Assembly: GCF_003367505.1 (NCBI RefSeq)
Contig: NZ_PXXX01000007.1
Location: 124,001 to 188,000 of the forward strand
Length of the DNA: 64,000 nucleotides
Reading direction: 5' to 3'
DNA from: Lysinibacillus capsici
GTDB taxonomy: Bacteria; Bacillota; Bacilli; Bacillales_A; Planococcaceae
The notes under the pieces were generated by a model. It was given only the letters and a program-made list of their open reading frames with translations. It was not told the origin of the DNA and searched no databases. Each line of letters begins with the position of its first letter. Position 1 is the stretch's first letter. A program made the position numbers and the translations under genes. Shown piece by piece: positions 38,538 to 45,574 of this stretch.

Positions 38538-39965
38538 TTAACGAACTTCTAGTGTTTCTTCACTTTTGCTATCTGTAGCAGCAGTCGCCGCTTTCTTTAA
38601 TTTAAATTGATAAAAAATCATACAGGCAATAAAGAAGCCAATCCCGTATAGTAAACCAATCCTTTGCGTTGGATCAAACGCTAAAAATACTAAAATTAAA
38701 ACACAAAAGATTATACAAAATACTGGAATCAACGGGAATAGTGGTGTTTTAAATTTTAGATCAGCCACATTTCCTCCCGACTTCACATAGCGATAACGGA
38801 ACATTAACTGAGAAGCACATATCCCCATCCATGAAATTGTGACAGATATACCTGCTACCGACATTAGTAATACAAATACAGCATCAGCTTCCATTACACT
38901 AGTTAATAAAGATAAGAGTGAGAATACCATCGTAAAAATAAGCGCATTTAAAGGTACTTTATTTTTCGTTAATCGACCAAATAACTTGGGCGCCATCCCC
39001 TCTTGTGACATGGAAAATAATAAACGTGTTGATGCATATAAACATGAATTACCGACTGATAAAATAGCTGTCAAAATAACAAAGTTCATGATACCAGCTG
39101 CATATGGTACACCAGCTAAATTCATTAACGTGACAAATGGACTTTCCATAAGCCCAAGCTCTGATGCTGGGAATATTGCCGATAATACAATAATGGAAGC
39201 AATATAGAAAACGATGATTCTAAATAGAATTGTACGAATCGCTCTAGGAATATTTTTTTCAGGGTTCTCGGTCTCCCCTGCTGCAATACCCACCAGCTCT
39301 GATCCCTGATAAGAAAAAATTACATTCATCATTGTGACAAAAATAATCGTAATACCTGCTGGGAATAAACCAGAAGGTGCTAAATTTGTGAGATGTGGAG
39401 TAGGACGATCTGCTAATGGAATTAAACCAAAGATTGCTGCTCCACCAATAATGATAAATGCAATCACTGCAACAACTTTTATACTAGCAAACCAGAACTC
39501 TGCTTCAGCAAAGCCCTTCGTTGTTAAAGCATTTAAGACAAATAAAAGAACCATAAACACAGCACACCATATCCAAATTGGTACACTTGGAAACCAATGC
39601 TGCATTAAAATACCTGCAGCCGTAAATTCAACGCCTGCTGTGGCAGCAGATCCGACAAAATACATCCAACCTAATGAAAAACCGGCTGAAGGACTAATGA
39701 AACGTGTTGCATAAGTTTGGAAAGAACCTGTAACAGGCATGTAAACAGCCAATTCCCCAAGACAATTCATGACCATAAACAAAATTAAGCCACCAAATAA
39801 GTAACCAATCAGTGCACCGCCGGGTCCTGCCTGGTTAATGGTATAGCCTACATTTAAAAATAAGCCTGTTCCAATAACACCCCCAAGTGAAAGCATTAAC
39901 AAGTGACGACTTTTCATCGAACGCTTTAATTGATTATTGTGAAGCTGATCCCCTTTATTCAACAT
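38538..39965 (-). CDS. APC-family amino-acid permease
   Basis: A 475-residue carrier with about 12 membrane segments. The family start is SRHLLMLSLGGVIGTGLFLN, with SYQGSELVGIAAGETENPEK in the middle. It resembles the RocE/AnsP branch, whose members import arginine, ornithine or other amino acids. Co-transcribed with the RocB-like gene and next to two pentein hydrolases, it is a good candidate importer for their substrate (inference). Confidence 0.9.
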   Translation of the reverse strand: MLNKGDQLHNNQLKRSMKSRHLLMLSLGGVIGTGLFLNVGYTINQAGPGGALIGYLFGGLILFMVMNCLGELAVYMPVTGSFQTYATRFISPSAGFSLGWMYFVGSAATAGVEFTAAGILMQHWFPSVPIWIWCAVFMVLLFVLNALTTKGFAEAEFWFASIKVVAVIAFIIIGGAAIFGLIPLADRPTPHLTNLAPSGLFPAGITIIFVTMMNVIFSYQGSELVGIAAGETENPEKNIPRAIRTILFRIIVFYIASIIVLSAIFPASELGLMESPFVTLMNLAGVPYAAGIMNFVILTAILSVGNSCLYASTRLLFSMSQEGMAPKLFGRLTKNKVPLNALIFTMVFSLLSLLTSVMEADAVFVLLMSVAGISVTISWMGICASQLMFRYRYVKSGGNVADLKFKTPLFPLIPVFCIIFCVLILVFLAFDPTQRIGLLYGIGFFIACMIFYQFKLKKAATAATDSKSEETLEVR

Positions 39966-40026
39966 CCATCCCTACTTCCCATATAATGTAAAAATATTAA
40001 ATATTCTGATATTTTAAGAATGAAAG

Positions 40027-40062
40027 TACCCAATCAATTTTCTCTTTTAAATTGATTGGGTA
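40027..40062. terminator. Strong hairpin after the DDAH gene
   Basis: A perfect 14-bp stem (TACCCAATCAATTT/AAATTGATTGGGTA) with an 8-base loop, 13 bases past the DDAH stop. The downstream minus-strand tract is only moderately T-rich (ACTTTCATTCTT), so termination may be partial, allowing some read-through into the permease. Confidence 0.65.
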
Positions 40063-40075
40063 TTGTTAGATTTAC

Positions 40076-40837
40076 TTAAAAACGTAATGATAAACAGCTT
40101 AAACCACCATCGTGTTTTCTAAATTCAGACATATCAAGTTCAATTGTTTGATAGCCAAGGTCCAGTAATTTACGATTTGTTTCTGGATAGCCAGCTGGAA
40201 TAATAATATAATCATTTACTTGAATACAGTTAGCTGAATATTCATCCTCTTTAGGAATCACGATTTTTTCGTAAGATTCAAATGCAGGATGATCGACAAA
40301 TTCACCAGCTAGCACCATACGATTTTCCCCAACATAGGCAATTCCAGTTTTTAAATGGAAGAATTCTTTTAATGGAATAATAGTTGCTTCATAACCTTCT
40401 TGTTCAACAATCTCTTTAAATTGCTGAGCGCCTTCTTCATTTGTGCGTTCTGAGATCCCTACGTAAAACTTTTTCTCTGCTTGTAGTACATCTCCACCAT
40501 CAAGTGTTCCAGAACCTTTAATATAGTAAATTTTTTCATAGAATTGCTTTACAGCTGGTTCGATTTCTTCAATTTCGCGGTTACGAGCTGCTGCTCCAGG
40601 ATTCGATATAATAGCAAATTCAGGCGTTAATACAGCTGTATCCTCTACAAATGTTGAATCAGGAAATGCTTCATTTGCTGGTAATTGTGTAACTTCTACA
40701 CCGCATTTTTTTAAAGCCTCTACATAATGTTCATGTTGTTCAAATAATTTTTCTAAAATCGGCTTTCCTAAATCACTAGTTGTTAAACCGTTTACAAAAC
40801 TATTACCTGGATTTTTAACAATAACATTTTTAAACAT
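40076..40837 (-). CDS. Dimethylarginine dimethylaminohydrolase (DDAH)
   Basis: Hydrolyses N-omega-methylated arginines to citrulline and methylamines. The start MFKNVIVKNPGNSFVNGLTT and 253-residue length closely follow Pseudomonas aeruginosa DDAH. Equivalent catalytic and binding residues are present: E65/D66 in DSTFVEDTAV, R85, R131 in GISERTNEEGA, H161 in FFHLKTG and nucleophile C248 in GGLSCLSLRF. An in-frame start 15 codons earlier is less likely because GGAG lies nine bases before this ATG. It is 14 bases downstream of a second pentein gene. Confidence 0.85.
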   Translation of the reverse strand: MFKNVIVKNPGNSFVNGLTTSDLGKPILEKLFEQHEHYVEALKKCGVEVTQLPANEAFPDSTFVEDTAVLTPEFAIISNPGAAARNREIEEIEPAVKQFYEKIYYIKGSGTLDGGDVLQAEKKFYVGISERTNEEGAQQFKEIVEQEGYEATIIPLKEFFHLKTGIAYVGENRMVLAGEFVDHPAFESYEKIVIPKEDEYSANCIQVNDYIIIPAGYPETNRKLLDLGYQTIELDMSEFRKHDGGLSCLSLRF

Positions 40838-40851
40838 ATTCATCTTCTCCT

Positions 40852-41724
40852 TTATCCTCTTACTACTGGGCAAGTTAGGCAAGTCGGCCCACCTGTTCCT
40901 TTAACAGTAATTTCATCGCCTTTATATTCGTACACAGTTGCTCCAGCATCAAGTAGCTGTTGCTTTGTTTCTTTGTTGCCTTGAGGAATCACACATACCC
41001 TTGGTGCAAGCGCTAAAACATTACAGCCTAACGAATCGTATTCATCTTTAGGTACTTCTACTAGCTGGATGCCACGCTCAATTAGCAGTTGTCTGAAAAA
41101 TACTGGCATTAAACGCGAATGCACAACAGCTAAATCTCGGTCTACCATACTTATGAAAGACATTAAATGTAAACATTCAGCTTCACCAAGATCATGTGGT
41201 AGTTGTACAACTATAAATTCATCTACCATATCGGCTGTCATTTCCTTTAACTGACGAATGGCTTCATCGTTTGTTCGATAACCTCTACCCACAACGAGCG
41301 TTCGATCATCTAGCCAAACAATATCTCCACCGTCTGAAACTGCCTCTCCAGTAAGTTCACCAATTATTGGTATACCTTTTTGCCGTAAAAAGTCCTTGTA
41401 TACTGCTGCTTCTGGTTGTCTTAATTTTTTGCCTGATTTCAGTATTATGGCACCATTTGGAGTGAATTTAACTGGATCATGTGCATAAAGAGAATCTAAT
41501 CCTACTTCATCTGCTATAGGCAGATATTCAATAGTCTCAACATACTTTCCAAGAATCCCAATAAATTCAGCGTATTCGCTTAGAGCTTCTTCATAATCAG
41601 GCTCAGATAAGTAGTTAAATGTTTTCCATTCCTCACTAAGATGTGTCTGGCTTCGGAAAGCATCTTTTGGATCTTTTACAATAACATGTTTCAAAGGCGC
41701 ATACATTGATGAACAATAATGCAT
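40852..41724 (-). CDS. Pentein-fold guanidino-group hydrolase (amidinotransferase/ADI family)
   Basis: A 290-residue protein of the amidinotransferase/arginine deiminase superfamily. Visible signatures are YAHDPVKFTPNGAII, AVSDGGDIVWLDDRTLVVGR with GYRTNDEAIRQL, a histidine segment ECLHLMSFISMVDRD and the C-terminal nucleophile region GTGGPTCLTCPVVRG. It could be an arginine deiminase-like, citrulline- or methylarginine-acting enzyme; I cannot tell which. A GTG three codons upstream overlaps the ribosome site, so the ATG eight bases after GAGG is chosen. It is the first gene after the operator array. Confidence 0.83.
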   Translation of the reverse strand: MHYCSSMYAPLKHVIVKDPKDAFRSQTHLSEEWKTFNYLSEPDYEEALSEYAEFIGILGKYVETIEYLPIADEVGLDSLYAHDPVKFTPNGAIILKSGKKLRQPEAAVYKDFLRQKGIPIIGELTGEAVSDGGDIVWLDDRTLVVGRGYRTNDEAIRQLKEMTADMVDEFIVVQLPHDLGEAECLHLMSFISMVDRDLAVVHSRLMPVFFRQLLIERGIQLVEVPKDEYDSLGCNVLALAPRVCVIPQGNKETKQQLLDAGATVYEYKGDEITVKGTGGPTCLTCPVVRG

Positions 41725-41737
41725 TCCTTTCACCTCA

Positions 41738-41774
41738 TTTCCGCGTAGTGGAAAACGTTTCCGTTAAGAGGAAA
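41738..41774. promoter_or_regulatory. IclR-type operator array
   Basis: Reads TTTCC-N7-GGAAA-N3-TTTCC-N7-GGAAA. This is a 20-base direct repeat (41738 and 41758) made of inverted half-sites. The central TGGAAA-ACG-TTTCC resembles the E. coli IclR consensus TGGAAATNATTTCCA. It lies between the transcription start expected from the promoter at 41787-41815 and the ribosome site of the pentein gene, a blocking position. The divergent gene next to it encodes an IclR-family protein. Confidence 0.65.
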
Positions 41775-41786
41775 GTTTATATGAAG

Positions 41787-41815
41787 AATATATTCGTTTT
41801 ATGCTATACTGTCAA
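41787..41815 (-). promoter_or_regulatory. SigA promoter of the pentein gene pair
   Basis: On the minus strand a perfect TTGACA, 17 bases, TATATT, about 63 bases before the start codon. The remaining roughly 200 bases up to the iclR-family gene contain no further clear gene or operator. Confidence 0.78.
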
Positions 41816-42027
41816 TATATTTAGAAAACTTTTATTTTTCTTTTAATCTAGATTGCGTTCACGCTTGGAAAAAATGCTGTCGTTTATTAAAGAAGCCTTA
41901 AAGGATCCTTTTGTAGTTTTCGTGTATTAAAATAAGCATTTGTTTAGACTTCTGATTTGTACGGGAATATTGGAACTAGACGTAGATGGAGAATAAAAAT
42001 AAAATAGGATGAAGGGAGGTGGGACAA

Positions 42028-42771
42028 ATGCAATTATTAGAGCGGGCGATGACAATTGCCAAGGTTTTAGCTGCTGATGCAAACGACAGTAGCTTGTCCA
42101 TTTCAGAGCTTTCTACAAAATGCGATTTACCGCTAAGTACTTTACATAGAATTTTAAAAGCCATGATTAAACAAGGGATGATTGAGCAAGATGAACAGAC
42201 TAAATATTATCGGCTTGGAACCATATGGATGGAACTTGGCTTACAGGTATATGATACGATGGATTATATTAGCAAAATCAGACCTGAGTTAGAACGATTA
42301 GCCAGGGAGGTTGAAGAAAGCGTTTATTTAAGTAAACCAGCTGGATTAGATACGATTATTATAGAACGGATAGACAGTGCAGCTAATCCGATTCGTATTT
42401 ATGATCAGTTGGGTATTCGCATACCTATGCATATCGGAGCGGCCAATAAGGCCATACTCGCCTCAATGTCAGCGCTACAATCCAAAGAAATTCTAGAGCA
42501 ACTAGTAACTAAAGATGAAATGGCCGAATTAGAGGAGCAGCTTCACCAAATTCGACAACAAGGCTATGCAATAAGTCATGGAGAACGAACTGCAGGTACT
42601 TCCTCCATTGCTGTCTCTGTTTTAGATGGTTTTGGTGAAGTGATAGGAGCAGTCAGTATTGGTTTTGTAAACTTTAATGTCTCTCAAGATCATATTAATA
42701 CATTGATTGAGCGATTAGTTGATACTGGTAGACGTGTATCGCTGAAACTTGGTTATCGAGGAAAAGGATAG
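42028..42771 (+). CDS. IclR-family transcriptional regulator
   Basis: A 247-residue regulator with an N-terminal winged HTH (SISELSTKCDLPLSTLHRIL) and a C-terminal IclR effector domain (IPMHIGAANKAILASM, GYAISHGERTAGTSSIAVSV). GGAGG lies eight bases before the ATG; an in-frame GTG three codons earlier is inside the ribosome site. It is divergent from the pentein-DDAH genes and the natural candidate to bind the TTTCC/GGAAA array. Confidence 0.93.
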   Translation: MQLLERAMTIAKVLAADANDSSLSISELSTKCDLPLSTLHRILKAMIKQGMIEQDEQTKYYRLGTIWMELGLQVYDTMDYISKIRPELERLAREVEESVYLSKPAGLDTIIIERIDSAANPIRIYDQLGIRIPMHIGAANKAILASMSALQSKEILEQLVTKDEMAELEEQLHQIRQQGYAISHGERTAGTSSIAVSVLDGFGEVIGAVSIGFVNFNVSQDHINTLIERLVDTGRRVSLKLGYRGKG

Positions 42772-42859
42772 GAGAACTATTCCCCATTAAACTTCTCTAC
42801 TTTTCATAAATGTTTTATGTCTGTAAAGGTTTTTTTCTTGAAAGGTTATGTGAAAACTG

Positions 42860-42888
42860 TTGCACTGAACGCCATCGTATGTTAAATT
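42860..42888 (+). promoter_or_regulatory. Probable SigA promoter of rpmB
   Basis: TTGCAC, 17 bases, TAAATT, about 70 bases before rpmB. A small GGTAT/ATACC hairpin lies in the leader. Confidence 0.5.
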
Positions 42889-42957
42889 ATTATGGTATGT
42901 GAAATACCGAACTGAAATAATAATCTTTCAGCATCAACAGTAAGGAGGGAATACAAC

Positions 42958-43146
42958 ATGCCAAAACAATGTGTAATCACTGGACGTAAAGCTCGTACTG
43001 GTAACAACCGTTCCCACGCTATGAACGCTAACAAACGTACTTGGGGTGCTAACCTTCAAAAAGTTCGTATCTTAGTTGACGGTAAACCAAAACGTGTATG
43101 GGTTTCTGCTCGTGCATTAAAATCAGGTAAAATCGAGCGCGTTTAA
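42958..43146 (+). CDS. rpmB: Ribosomal protein bL28
   Basis: A 62-residue basic large-subunit protein, [20 protein letters not shown] at the N terminus. AAGGAGGG precedes the ATG. It is convergent with spoVM-thiN, as in B. subtilis where rpmB and spoVM are neighbours. A terminator follows. Confidence 0.98.
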   Translation: MPKQCVITGRKARTGNNRSHAMNANKRTWGANLQKVRILVDGKPKRVWVSARALKSGKIERV

Positions 43147-43157
43147 TCGCTGCTTCT

Positions 43158-43194
43158 AAAAAATCGATTTCGCATTGAGCGCAATCGATTTTTT
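43158..43194 (+). terminator. Terminator of rpmB
   Basis: A 12-bp stem AAAAAATCGATT/AATCGATTTTTT with an inner CGC/GCG pairing, followed by further T on the plus strand, 11 bases past the rpmB stop. Confidence 0.88.
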
Positions 43195-43213
43195 TCTTGA
43201 TTAGTATTCTAGA

Positions 43214-43260
43214 AGAAAGTAAAAAATCCGACTAACACTAGTCGGATTTTTTTACTTTCT
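43214..43260. terminator. Bidirectional terminator overlapping the 3' end of spoVM
   Basis: A long stem of about 21 bp (AGAAAGTAAAAAATCCGACTA with its complement, one bulged T) around the loop ACAC, with T tracts on both strands. On the minus strand the spoVM stop codon TAG and its last codons lie within the stem. Confidence 0.88.
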
Positions 43261-43339
43261 TATCTTTTTTAAATAGGTTAATACACGTACGCGTGATACT
43301 ACTCACGAATTTCGGCAATTGGAACGTATATACTTTCAG
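43238..43339 (-). CDS. spoVM: Stage V sporulation protein M, apparent CTG start
   Basis: A 33-residue amphipathic peptide, (M)KVYTFQLPKFVSSITRT then CINLFKKDKKVKKSD. It aligns position for position with the 26-residue B. subtilis SpoVM (KFYTIKLPKFLGGIVRA...FRKD), including the important Pro9. SpoVM marks the convex forespore membrane and anchors the SpoIVA coat basement. No ATG, GTG or TTG exists in frame upstream before the stop; CTG six bases after AAGGGGGAG is the only reasonable start. It lies 18 bases after thiN, the position it has in B. subtilis. The extra basic tail reads into the terminator stem. Confidence 0.88.
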   Translation of the reverse strand: MKVYTFQLPKFVSSITRTCINLFKKDKKVKKSD

Positions 43340-43357
43340 GACTCTCTCCCCCTTACG

Positions 43358-44011
43358 CTAATCTATGCTTCTTATCATTAAACATATGCCTTGCGAGAAA
43401 GATATAGACCCTGAAGTTCCTATTATTTCATTACTTGTAAATCGAGATGTTCCTAAGGAAATTTCCTCATTCGTTGTTTCATATTTTACTTGTCGTAATG
43501 TTACACCTTGAATAGGCTCCTCGTGAGCAAAAAAAGACAAGTATCGGTATCGATCATCTGCATAAATTGTATGTGTACCTGGTAGTAAAAATTGCAACAT
43601 ATTAGTATGATTGATTATCTTTAACTCAATTTGAGGATGCTCTTTTTGTAACCGATAAATAGAACGAACAGCTGCCTCGTAATGATCTAAACGCCCACCC
43701 GTCACACCTGTCAAAATAATTTCTTGTGGTGCAAACGTATAGGCTTTAAGCAAAGCTAAATCCGTGTCTGTTTCATTTTTCTCTTCTTGAAAACGTTGTT
43801 GATCATTGGTTTGTGCCATTACTTGTCGATATTCTTCATCCGTTAAAGAATCAAAATCACCAACAATAGCATGGGGCGTAATTCCTTGCTCAATTAAATA
43901 TAAAGCGCCACGATCAGCCCCGATAAACACAACATCCTGTTGTTGCTGAAACGATGAAAATGAACAAAGCTCATTTTTTGGACCACCTGCACAAACAACG
44001 ACTGTCGTCAT
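43358..44011 (-). CDS. thiN: Thiamine pyrophosphokinase
   Basis: Transfers pyrophosphate from ATP to thiamine. Conserved segments are VFIGADRGALYLIEQGI with AIVGDFDSLTDEE, NETDTDLALLKAY and TGVTGGRLDH. Length 217. It overlaps rpe by four bases. Its order between rpe and spoVM is as in B. subtilis. Confidence 0.95.
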   Translation of the reverse strand: MTTVVVCAGGPKNELCSFSSFQQQQDVVFIGADRGALYLIEQGITPHAIVGDFDSLTDEEYRQVMAQTNDQQRFQEEKNETDTDLALLKAYTFAPQEIILTGVTGGRLDHYEAAVRSIYRLQKEHPQIELKIINHTNMLQFLLPGTHTIYADDRYRYLSFFAHEEPIQGVTLRQVKYETTNEEISLGTSRFTSNEIIGTSGSISFSQGICLMIRSID

Positions 44012-44679
44012 CCTTTAATCGCTGCCTCACCAGCTAGTAAAATCTCTTGAAGAGCAGCTGTTCGATCTTCTTTACTATAGATAGCTGACCCAGCTACAAA
44101 AATTGTCGCTCCAGCCTGTGCACATGGCACAATTGTTTCAGCAGTAATACCACCATCAATTTCAATGGCAATATCTAAGCCTCGCTCCTTAATTATTGTT
44201 GATAATGCTTCAATTTTAGGTACAACAGAATGAATAAATTTTTGTCCACCGAATCCAGGATTAACAGTCATTAATAATACCATATCAATATCTTCTAAAA
44301 TGTGTTGAATTGATTCTATCGGTGTATGTGGATTTAATACGACACCCGCTTTTACACCAAAAGAACGGATTAATTGAATTGTTCGATGTAAATGACGACA
44401 TGCTTCTACATGTACTGTAATATAATCTGCTCCAGCTTTTGCGAACTGTTCAATATACTGATCTGGATTTTCTATCATTAAATGCACATCTAATGGTAAC
44501 TTCGTTAATGGACGGATAGCATCCAATACAATAGAACCAAATGAGATATTCGGTACAAAGTGACCATCCATTACATCAATATGAATAAGTTGTGCACCTG
44601 CTTGCTCTACTTCCTTTACTTCTTCACCTAACTTTGCAAAATTTGCTGCTAAAATTGATGGTGCTATTTGTATCATCAT
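44008..44679 (-). CDS. rpe: Ribulose-phosphate 3-epimerase
   Basis: Pentose-phosphate TIM-barrel enzyme that interconverts ribulose-5-phosphate and xylulose-5-phosphate. Signatures are IHIDVMDGHFVPNISFG, LDVHLMIENPDQY, MTVNPGFGGQKFI and IEIDGGI. The length is 223 residues. The start codon shares a base with the rsgA stop (TAATG) and the 3' end overlaps thiN. Confidence 0.97.
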   Translation of the reverse strand: MMIQIAPSILAANFAKLGEEVKEVEQAGAQLIHIDVMDGHFVPNISFGSIVLDAIRPLTKLPLDVHLMIENPDQYIEQFAKAGADYITVHVEACRHLHRTIQLIRSFGVKAGVVLNPHTPIESIQHILEDIDMVLLMTVNPGFGGQKFIHSVVPKIEALSTIIKERGLDIAIEIDGGITAETIVPCAQAGATIFVAGSAIYSKEDRTAALQEILLAGEAAIKG

Positions 44680-45563
44680 TAATACCTCGGCTTTCGATCC
44701 ATAATTTCTTGCATAAATTGTTCATAATGCTTGTAGCGGTAGTCTCGAATTTCCCCTGCTTCTACTGCTGCCTTTACTGCACATTTTGGCTCTTTCAAGT
44801 GTAAGCAACCTCTAAATTTACAATCATCCGCTACTCTAGCCATTTCAGGAAAACATACACCTAATTCTTCTTTCTCAATTTCGTCAAAATCAAAGGAACT
44901 AAATCCAGGCGTATCTGCTAATAAACCATCACAGACCTCTATCAGTTCAACATGTCGAGTAGTATGTTTACCCCGTCCTAAGCTTTGGGATATAATACCC
45001 GTTTTTAAGTTCAACTCTGGAATGAGCGTATTAAGCAAAGTTGATTTCCCAACGCCCGATTGGCCAGCTAAAACGGTGGTTTTTCCCTTTAAAATAGGAT
45101 GTAACCGTTCTACTAATTCTTCTTCATCTTTATATGTTTGCAAAACTGTATAGCCCATGCTTTCATAATCTGCTATATAATTTTGTAATTCATCACGTTC
45201 ATCATTTTCTAGCAAATCCATTTTTGTTAAACAAATAATAGGATGTACATGGAAGGATTCTAACACAACTAAAAAACGATCCAGTAAAATGGTATTGAAA
45301 TTCGGTTCCTTTACAGAAAACACCAAAATACCTTGATCAATATTCGCAATTGGCGGACGTACTAATTCATTTTGGCGCTCAAAAATCTTTTGTATTGTCC
45401 CATCAGAGCCTTCAGTTTCCATTGTATACTCTACAATATCGCCTACGAGTGGGGATTCGCCACGATTACGAAATACCCCACGTCCTCGGCATTGAATCAG
45501 TTGATGTCCATCAAATACATAATAATAACCACTTAATGCTTTTCTTATTTGGCCTTGCGCCAT
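44679..45563 (-). CDS. rsgA: Ribosome small-subunit-dependent GTPase RsgA
   Basis: A GTPase checkpoint of late 30S maturation. It has an N-terminal OB fold, a circularly permuted G domain (G4 LTKMDL, then GQSGVGKSTLLNTLIP and DTPGFSSF) and a C-terminal zinc-binding helical domain with cysteines in DDCKFRGCLHLKEPKCAVK. Length 294. It follows prkC by 11 bases and may be a kinase target, as reported in B. subtilis. Confidence 0.97.
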   Translation of the reverse strand: MAQGQIRKALSGYYYVFDGHQLIQCRGRGVFRNRGESPLVGDIVEYTMETEGSDGTIQKIFERQNELVRPPIANIDQGILVFSVKEPNFNTILLDRFLVVLESFHVHPIICLTKMDLLENDERDELQNYIADYESMGYTVLQTYKDEEELVERLHPILKGKTTVLAGQSGVGKSTLLNTLIPELNLKTGIISQSLGRGKHTTRHVELIEVCDGLLADTPGFSSFDFDEIEKEELGVCFPEMARVADDCKFRGCLHLKEPKCAVKAAVEAGEIRDYRYKHYEQFMQEIMDRKPRY

Positions 45564-45574
45564 CCAATTCCTCC

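Noticed and set aside
41748-41763. Possible catabolite-responsive element (cre) at TGGAAAACGTTTCCG
   Set aside because: Aligned on its central CG it departs from the cre consensus at three fixed positions, while the whole region fits a regular TTTCC/GGAAA array next to an IclR gene.
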